A DNA stretch of 64,000 nt, taken from contig JBOZIK010000001.1 in the NCBI GenBank assembly GCA_051453625.1, forward strand, positions 92,160,750 through 92,224,749, written 5' to 3'. Shown here piece after piece: positions 57,530-64,000 of this stretch. The notes beneath the pieces were generated by a model, which saw nothing but the letters and a program-made list of their open reading frames with translations, was not told the DNA's origin and made no database searches. The stretch comes from Welwitschia mirabilis (Eukaryota > Gnetophyta > Gnetopsida > Welwitschiales). The first letter of the stretch is position 1; each line of letters begins with the position of its first letter. A program made the position numbers and the translations under genes.

Positions 57530-58370
57530 TTTGTATTAAGCCAAATCCACCAAAGCTTGTAGGAGGTTCAAATCCTTCCAAAGTAGAAGCATGACTGAGT
57601 GCTGTTAAAAAGGTTATAGATACCTTAGGATGTGATAAATATGAAAATGTTTCTTTAGCTATTTATATGTTACAAGAAAAAGCTAACCTATGGTGGAAAA
57701 CAAAAATGACAAAGTTAGAAGCTCTAGAGCTTTTGTGGAGGGAAAATAAGCACTTATTTAAGAAGAGGTATATTATTAAGTTCTATATTCATTAAAAGGC
57801 TATAAAATTCTATAGTATAAGACAAGCCTCTAATTTAACCATATCATCTCATGAATGAAAATTTATAGAGTTATTAAGATATGTATTACATATGCATCTA
57901 GATGAAGATGCTAAAGCAAATATCTTTATTGATAGTATTTTTCATTTTATTACTACCAAAGTATTCATGTTTTAACCTAAAAATCTAGCAGAGACTATAG
58001 AAAAAGCAAAGAGAGCATAACAAAACTAGTAGAGACAATAGGAAAATAAGAAGAACATTTCTTAACAAAGATACATCCTCAAGAAAAATGATCAAAAATG
58101 TGTTATTAGAATAAGAATTGGCACTTTAGTAAAAATAATGTCAATAGTCATTATAGAAATAGTAGGAATTTTAATTAAGCTAAGTAGACTCTATTCAAAA
58201 GAAATTGAAATGTTTCTAGTCAAAGCTACGCAAGTAATCAACCTAAGAGATCTAATTTCTAGCAAATTCCTAGTTAGCATCAATATTAGAACTAGTATAA
58301 TAATGGAGATAGATTCTTTCAGTGTAAGGAAAATCATAAAGTAAAATAATATCTATTACATAGTACAAAT
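57530..58370 (+). pseudogene. gag: gag remnant of TE-7
   Basis: Capsid text is clear: NPSKVEA, LSAVKKVIDTLGCDKYENVS, LAIYMLQEKANLWWKTK (about 57585-57705), FKKRYIIKFYIH (about 57758-57793), FIELLRYVLHMHLDEDAKAN (about 57861-57920) and TTKVFMF, then NLAETIEKAKRA. A zinc knuckle remnant, RFFQCKENHKVK (about 58313-58348), keeps one Cys and the His; the first Cys is Arg and the last is Tyr. Stops replace Gln and Trp. Confidence 0.88.
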
Positions 58371-58429
58371 AAAGACCCTCCTAGCCAACAATTTAAAAAT
58401 CCTTAAAGATCAAAAAGTGTTCCTTAATT

Positions 58430-58810
58430 AATAAGATGACTTTTAGTAATAGTAAATAATTAAGGAGTGTGATTTTAGATCTTTGTCATAGAAGGTAAGG
58501 CTTTACTTCATGATTAATAAGTAATTATTTTATTTGCTTATGAAGCAACTCATTATTCATATCTCTTAGAATTATTATAAGAAGAAAATTATGTTCCATG
58601 CCAATTAAGGAATGCCTAAATCTAGTAAATGGATCTATGTCTAAGGTTAATTAATAGGTCCAAATCTATACTCTATTCATAAATGAGGGAGATTTTTAGA
58701 TATAATCAATTATTATTTACTTAGGAAAAAAATGAAATTATTTTGAGTATGAATTGGTTAATGTGAAATAAAGCAGTTATAAATTGTGAAAAGCATTAAA
58801 TAGAAATGAT
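58430..58810 (+). pseudogene. pol: Protease remnant of TE-7
   Basis: AYEATHYSYLLELL (about 58540-58580) lies where the active-site block should be, but the catalytic D-S-G is gone. NEIILSMNWLM, then NKAVINCEKH (about 58732-58797), matches the conserved C-terminal ILGMDWL and AVIDC region of chromovirus proteases. Confidence 0.75.
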
Positions 58811-58899
58811 AAATCATGATCAAAGAATAATCTTTCAAGACCATTACAAACTAGCAGTGGAGAATTTAATTAATGTAAAGCATATAAAAAGAAAAATTA

Positions 58900-59730
58900 A
58901 GAGGGGTTCACTACCCTAAAATAAGAAGAAACTTTAGTTAAAAAATATATTAATAGTCTAACAATATCTTGATGTATTTATAATAGAATTTCTAGGAATC
59001 CTATGACTTTGACAGCTTGAGTTTTCTATTGAGTTGATTCTAGGGACCTAACCAATTTTTAAGGAATCATATAAAATGTCTCCTATAGAAATTAAAGCAT
59101 TAAAATTTAGTTTGAAGAACTCTTATAACAAGATTTTATTCATTCTAGTTTATCACAATGGGGAGCACTTATAACACTAAGATTATGTATTAATTATAGG
59201 TAGCCAAATAAGGATATCATTAAGAACAAGTATTTACTACGAAGAATAGATGTCATATGTATCAGCTCAAGAAAGCTAAGGTATTTTTAACAACTGATCT
59301 AAAATCTAGAGATTATCAAGTTTGAATTAAGAAAGAATATATCCATAAAATAGCATTTAAAAACCATTATGGATATTATGAGTTTACTATTATGCCTTTT
59401 GATTTGTCTAATGCCCTACAATATTTATTAGTCTTATGAATTATACTTTTAACCATATCTTAATTATTTTATAATAGTATTCATTAAGGATATTCTCATT
59501 TATTCTAAGACTTATGAAGAACATAAGAAATACTTCAAAATAGTACTACAAAATCTAAAGAATCACAAATTATATGCTAACATAAAAAAATGCTCTTTTT
59601 AAAAGGAATTCATTCAATTTCTATGTTATATAATATCCAAGAAAGGTATATTAGTGGATCAAGATAAAGTTAAGAGTAATCATGAAATGACCAACACCTA
59701 CAAATATTATTGAGGTTAGAAGCTTTCATG
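58900..59730 (+). pseudogene. pol: Reverse transcriptase remnant of TE-7
   Basis: QYLDVFIIEFLGI-like leader (about 58965), LRLCINYRQPNKDIIKNKYL (about 59182-59242), KAKVFLTTDLKSRDYQV, IHKIAFKNHYGYYEFTIMPF (about 59342-59400), then the active-site box FIKDILIYSKTYEEHKKYF at 59480-59535, with the first catalytic Asp replaced by Lys. YANIKKCSF and KKGILVDQDKVK follow. It is more complete at the N-terminus than TE-2 but less intact at the active site. Confidence 0.87.
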
Positions 59731-59819
59731 TTCTTACTAGGTATTATCATCAATTCATCTTTAATTTCTCTAAGATAAATTCTTCATTAACAAAACTTTT
59801 AAAGAAAAATAAAGACTTC

Positions 59820-60280
59820 CAATCGACAAAAAAATGTCAATAGTCATTTGATCATCTTAAAGACTTCTTAACTAGTACTCTAGTCTTAGAAATACTAGAT
59901 GATTTGAAGACCTTTTCATTTTATATCCATGCATCTAGAGAAGGTCTTAAAGTAGTGCTTAAACAAGATAAAAGAGTAATAGCTTATGGGTCAAGAAAAC
60001 TTAAAACTCATGAAAGAAATTATCCTTCTCATGATCTTAAATTATATCACTAATTTTTGCTTTAAGATTGTGAAAACATTACCTCTATGGTATAAATTTT
60101 TAACTTTGAACTAATTATAAGGGTCTACAATATATTTTTGCCCAACAAAACATAAACCTTAGTAAAAAATACGAATATAATTTCTATGTGATTTTTATCT
60201 AGATATTTTATACCATAAGGTAAGAGAAATAAGTTTGCATATGCTCTTAGAAAATAAGGTTATCTCAATGTAATTATGAA
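59820..60280 (+). pseudogene. pol: RNase H remnant of TE-7
   Basis: [20 protein letters not shown] (about 59920-59980) has His in place of the first catalytic Asp. [20 protein letters not shown] keeps the block but the Glu is Lys. NYKGLQYIFAQQNINL (about 60113-60160) has Asn in place of the third acidic residue. Frameshifts near 60045 and 60110. Confidence 0.85.
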
Positions 60281-60379
60281 AAATCAAAGCTAAATTCCTA
60301 CCATTATTTTATAGGAACAAAATATGGATGAGAATTATGAAAAATTAAAGAACTAGTTAGAAAAATTAATAGATTCATA

Positions 60380-61520
60380 GCATTTTAGTGTTAATTTAGA
60401 TGGTATTATCATATTCAAGGGAAGATTTTTATATTATAATTAAATGAAATTAGACATAAGATAATTTTTTAATTTCATAATCCACTTATAATGGGCAATC
60501 CCAAAGAAACTAAAATGTATCAAGACATAAAATAAAAATTTTGATAGTCAGGGATGAAAAATGATATAGTAGAATTTGTGCCAAGGTGCCTTAATTATCA
60601 ACAAGTTAAAGTAAAATAGAGAAATCTATAGGTTTACTTTATCCTTATAATATTTTAAAATATAAATGGAATATGATTTACATGAATTTTATTATAAGAC
60701 TTTCAAAAACTCAAAGAGGTAATGAATCTATTATGGTGATAGTTGATAAAGCAATGAAGTTAGCACATTTTATTCTAGTAAAATAAACTTATGATGTCAA
60801 GGACATAGCTAAAGTATATATTCAAAATGTTATCTTATTTTATGTTATCCCTTTAGTAATTATCTTTAATAGAAATTTAAAATTTACTTCTAAGTTTTGG
60901 CAAGAATTAGAAATGAATTTATGAACCAAGTTAAATATGAGCACTGCATTCATCCTCAAACAAATGGTCAGGCAGGCAGAGTTAATCAAATTTTAGAAGA
61001 TATTTTTAGATCATGTATTATAAATAATTCCAAGAATGGAGAAGGGTACCTACTAATGGTAGAATTTTCATATAATAATAGTTATCAGAGTTTAATTCAA
61101 ATGGCTCCATTAAAGCCCTATATGGTAGAAAATGTGGAGTACCCACTTCATAGGAATCTAAAGAAAAATTGATTATATGATCAAAAATGTTATAAGAAAT
61201 AGAAAATAAAACGAGAATCATTAAGAAAAAACTTAAAGAAGTATCATATGAAAACAGATGTATGCAAATCATCGAAGAAGAGATCTTAAGTTCACGATAG
61301 GTGATCATTATTTCTTAAACTATCACCAATTAAATCAATAATAAGAGGAGTTAAGATATCAAAATTAATACCTCTATTCATTGGACCATTTGAAATATTA
61401 AAAAGAGTTAAACCTATTGCATATAAGCTTACTCTACCTCCTCGACTATGACACATGCATGATGTTTTTCAAGCAACTAGGCTAAGAAAGCATATTTTAG
61501 ATCCTTCTCATGTGTTAAAT
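60380..61520 (+). pseudogene. pol: Integrase remnant of TE-7
   Basis: MNFIIRLSKTQRGNESIMVI (60681-60740), VDKAMKLAHFILVK, AKVYIQNVILFYVIPLVII and FNRNLKFTSKFWQELEM lead to an open frame (60897-61172) with HPQTNGQAGRVNQILEDIF, EFSYNNSYQSLIQMAPLKP and YMVENVEYP. The first and second catalytic Asp are Asn and the Glu is Gly. It keeps the roughly 90-bp block that TE-2 lacks. The C-terminal part reads MHDVFQATRLRKHILDPSHV (61453-61512). Confidence 0.9.
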
Positions 61521-61700
61521 TGGTCTTATATTTAAATGAAACCAAATATTTTGACCATTTTAGTGCTAAATTAATGAACTATCAATTTATGAAATAGGAA
61601 AATCCCTCAATTGAAGATAAAGTGAAGTAATCATAGTGTTGATGAAGCTTTTGGAAGCTAAAGAAAATAATAAAACATTAATATCTAAATCTTTTTAAAT
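61521..61700 (+). pseudogene. pol: Chromodomain remnant of TE-7
   Basis: NREIPQ-like text leads to IK, TGA, then SNHSVDEAFGS (about 61617-61660), which aligns with IKWSNHSLNEATYEL of TE-2. The TGA stands where TE-2 has Trp. Confidence 0.72.
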
Positions 61701-61768
61701 ATCATAATATGTAGTTTGGTGTTCTTAAACTCTTTATATATCTTAATTTCCAAGAGTACATCAATCTA

Positions 61769-61780
61769 AGTAGGGGAGAA
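61769..61780 (+). promoter_or_regulatory. Polypurine tract of TE-7
   Basis: agtaggggagaa immediately before the 3' LTR start TGTCATATCC. Typical chromovirus plus-strand primer site and well preserved. Confidence 0.88.
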
Positions 61781-62374
61781 TGTCATATCCTATATTTTGT
61801 AAACCTTAATTATTTAGATGTTAAATATATTAAGCTCTTAATTAGATGATAAATTACTGTTCTCTAAAGGTGTATCAAAATAAAATGATATTTAAATTAA
61901 CCTTAATTTATAATTTTTATATTTCATCATGAAAATAATAATAATTATATTAGAAGGTTTTTATGACAAAAGTAATTCAAACATTTAAAATTAGATAACC
62001 ACATTATATAAGGAATTAAAATCACATGATAAAAATAATACATTAAAAAGTTTAATAGGGTATAATAATTTTTTTTTACATCTTATTTCCTCATTTAAAT
62101 TCATTGTAACTATGATAAGTATACTATATTAGACATTTTATTTCTTGTATTATATGATTTATAGATTTTATGCATTATAAAATAAATGAGCATGTGAATA
62201 AGTATATGCATTTTTACTTAGAACCAAGAATGATAAATGACTAGATTTACTCTATAATTACCTTTATCTTCTTGAGATGCATAAGGGAATTTGGTTCATA
62301 GCATCTTTATTATTTTATTCATTAAAATTAAAGAGTTTGTCTCATTATTCCACATGACAATTTTGAAATTTATG
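61781..62374 (+). repeat. 3' LTR of TE-7, first 594 bp
   Basis: Matches the start of the TE-2 LTR (11258 to about 11850) and of TE-7's own 5' LTR (47992 on): catgaaaataataa, tttatgcattataaaataaatga and aattaaagagtttgtct-type landmarks. It stops at 62374, where TE-10 begins. The rest is outside the window. Confidence 0.88.
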
Positions 62375-62617
62375 TGTTATGGTGTAAATTTATGCAATCT
62401 TGAAGTCCTTTAGGCAATCATGTAAATCATATAACTTGCACAAAACACATGCTAGTATAGACAGGAGTTCATCTGAATGTCATAATCCAATGAAGGCACT
62501 AAGCTTAGAGTTAAAGAATTAATTTTGCCAATGTATTTTTGTTCTTTTTATCCTTGGGAAAACTAAAAGGAAGGGACTTATGCAAATTCAGTGCTTAAAT
62601 GGAAATAAAATGCAAGT

Positions 62618-62668
62618 GAATGGGAATGGAATGCAATGCAATGGAAATGGAATAGGAATGGAAATGGT
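62618..62668 (+). repeat. Imperfect (GGAAT/GGAAAT)n microsatellite
   Basis: A 50-bp run of aatgg, gaatgg, aatgcaatgc and ggaaatgg units within the TE-10 LTR. TE-5's LTRs have only scattered aaatgcaa-type text there. Confidence 0.8.
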
Positions 62669-62717
62669 AATAGATCCTACTTGGATCTTGGTCTTTCTTT
62701 CACAAAGGCCACTTCTC

Positions 62718-62971
62718 TATAACTTATATCAAATAAGAAGAGTATTCACTAGTTCTTAATCAATATAAACTATAAGATCTACTCAAGTAAGACTNNNNNN
62801 NNNNNNNNNNNNNNNNNNNNNNNNNNNNNNNNNNNNNNNNNNNNNNNNNNNNNNNNNNNNNNNNNNNNNNNNNNNNNNNNNNNNNNNNNNNNNNTATAAC
62901 TTATATCAAATAAGAAGAGTATTCACTAGTTCTTAATCAATATAAACTATAAGATCTACTCAAGTAAGACT
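62718..62971 (+). repeat. Exact 77-bp duplication flanking a 100-N gap
   Basis: 62718-62794 and 62895-62971 are identical over 77 bases (tataacttatatcaaataag ... ctcaagtaagact). The gap is 62795-62894. Same length of duplicate as at 30003-30488. Best read as an unmerged contig overlap. Confidence 0.92.
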
Positions 62972-63325
62972 CTAAATGTAATATGGAAAGAAATAATAAA
63001 ATAATGCAAATCTATTCTACTAAACAAGGTCAACCTTAACAAAGGTTGTCCTTAAGATCTAAATAAATCCAAGCTTGTCACTAGCTAAAATCAACTTAAA
63101 TAATAAGGGAGATCTACAATAATAAGATCAAAGAATAATTTGTTTTAATCCAGTAAAATCAGAATAACATCCACTTACAATATTAGAACAACAACACCTT
63201 AATGAAAAAGACATAGCTTGACATCAAGGAGACTCCTTTTTATAGCATGGGATGGACCTCTCGCCCTTCAAGCTTTTATCACAAGTATCGAGTACAAAAG
63301 ATGGGGGAAAATAAAGGAGAAGAAA

Positions 63326-63335
63326 GTTATTTATA
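63326..63335 (-). promoter_or_regulatory. TATA box in the TE-10 LTR
   Basis: On the minus strand tataaataac, followed downstream by a pyrimidine-rich stretch (tttcttctcc). The matching place in the TE-5 LTRs is AT-rich but altered. Confidence 0.55.
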
Positions 63336-63949
63336 GATTTTCCAAGGAGGGATTTGGAGGCAAACCTTAAAGGTGGGAAAACAGAAACCCTAACAATCCA
63401 CATGGGTTGTTTGACCCCATTTACAATAGAATTTATTACTGCAGTGTAAAAATAGTTGTTGTCTTATATGTTGTCCATAAGACAGGGGAGACGATGCACC
63501 TTAATGGCTTGGGTAGTGTGCCATATGCTGTCGTTAGTCTCATGAGTTGTCTGCACATAGTTTTGATGCCATCATCCTGTATATCATCCAGATGACTATG
63601 TGATCAATGCTCTATCAACATGTGCCCCATGTATAGCTATCAGTGCCATAGGTTTCTGACTAAGTCAACCATTAGGTCATCCTGGTTATCATGGGATGAT
63701 AGGCAAGATGACTATCTTCTTTAGTTCTTTTCTCTAAGGTGAATCAGCCTTTATATTGTACAGTTCTTCTTTCAATTCTGCAGTATTAGAATAAGACCAG
63801 AAAACTACCAATAATACCAAATATTACATGTTTTACTAATCATTATATCGAATCCTCATAATCATTAGTATTACACCAAAACTTGTATGAATTTCCTACA
63901 AAAGTACTCAAAATACACCATTAAATTCCCATAAATTGGCATCGTAACA

Positions 63950-63960
63950 CAACCCCCTAC
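63950..63960 (-). promoter_or_regulatory. Polypurine tract of TE-10
   Basis: On the minus strand gtagggggttg directly before the LTR start TGTTACGATG. Clearer than the TE-5 counterpart at 26476-26490. Confidence 0.85.
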
Positions 63961-64000
63961 TTAGCCTTGTCAGTCCTTGACAAAGTAAGTGATTAACTAG

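Larger units (their letters stand above)
62375..63949 (-). repeat. 3' LTR of TE-10
   Basis: About 1.4 kb once the 177 bases of gap and duplicate are discounted. It holds a GGAAT-rich microsatellite (62618-62668), the duplicated 77-bp gap flanks (62718-62971), a minus-strand TATA box (63326-63335) and a palindrome-like tcatccagatgac (63584-63596). Confidence 0.85.
47992..64000 (+). mobile_element. TE-7: chromovirus (Ty3/gypsy), family A, runs off the window
   Basis: 5' LTR (47992-56384, enlarged by TE-8 and TE-9), primer site (56388-56399), gag, protease, reverse transcriptase, RNase H, integrase, chromodomain, polypurine tract (61769-61780) and the first 594 bp of the 3' LTR (61781-62374) before TE-10 interrupts. 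The internal part is about 5.4 kb. It is the same family as TE-2. The LTR without insertions is about 3.6 kb. The 3' end and target duplication are outside the window. Confidence 0.9.
62375..64000 (-). mobile_element. TE-10: Athila/Tat-type element, 3' LTR and internal edge
   Basis: A minus-strand element in the 3' LTR of TE-7. Its LTR (62375-63949) is related to the TE-5 LTR: plus-strand start TGTTATGGTG against TGTTGTAGTG, and plus-strand end cgtaaca. The polypurine tract (63950-63960) follows, so the internal region continues off the right edge. 63961-64000 shows no gene. It looks less decayed than TE-5, with more CG dinucleotides near 63480-63560. Confidence 0.85.

Noticed and set aside
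61018-61308. 96-codon minus-strand frame, and similar ones at 650-874 and 10560-10775
   Set aside because: They are antisense to the integrase of TE-7, TE-1 and TE-2. The sense strand carries the recognisable motifs.
1-64000. Possible non-standard genetic code with TAA/TAG read as Gln
   Set aside because: Stops fall at Gln sites very often, but CAA and CAG are also used for Gln in the same blocks, TGA replaces Trp, catalytic Asp become Asn, and non-coding primer sites show the same C-to-T/G-to-A changes. Decay by deamination explains all of it.

Overview
This window is plant nuclear DNA, very AT-rich and poor in CG dinucleotides. It is built entirely, as far as I can read it, from decayed LTR retrotransposons inserted into one another. 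I found no intact protein-coding gene, no host gene, no rRNA or tRNA gene and no bacterial-type feature. The plant assignment rests on chromodomain-bearing Ty3/gypsy elements (chromoviruses) primed by initiator-tRNA-Met, and on non-chromovirus Ty3/gypsy elements (Athila/Tat type) primed by a tRNA-Asp-like site. I cannot name the species.

Layout. TE-1 (1-8829, +, Athila/Tat type, 5' end outside) breaks the reverse transcriptase of TE-2 (8830-15036, +, chromovirus family A). TE-2 sits in the 5' LTR of TE-3 (15037-46140, +, chromovirus family B). TE-3 is also split in its integrase tail by TE-4 (19741-42584, +, Athila/Tat type, exact 5-bp target duplication attat). TE-4 is split in its reverse transcriptase by TE-5 (25223-38216, -, Athila/Tat type, target duplication cctac/cctat). 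TE-3 lies inside the integrase of TE-6 (46141-47991, -, chromovirus). TE-6 is broken at its reverse-transcriptase active site by TE-7 (47992 to beyond the end, +, family A). TE-7's 5' LTR holds an inverted solo LTR of family B (TE-8, 50873-53226) and a small Copia-like element (TE-9, 53710-56120, -). Its 3' LTR holds the start of another Athila/Tat-type element (TE-10, 62375 to beyond the end, -).

Each larger element keeps the order gag, protease, reverse transcriptase, RNase H, integrase, with a chromodomain at the end in TE-2, TE-3 and TE-7. All are broken by stops and frameshifts. Most stops fall where the family has Gln or Trp, and several catalytic Asp are now Asn. This is the footprint of C-to-T and G-to-A decay of methylated cytosines. 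LTR pairs still show TATA boxes, primer-binding sites and polypurine tracts, which allowed boundaries to be placed to the base in several cases.

Five N gaps are present. Two are flanked by exactly the same 77-bp sequence on both sides, which points to an assembly overlap and not to biology. All protein calls come from reading motifs by eye; no database search was possible. Domain borders are approximate unless a structural signal fixes them.
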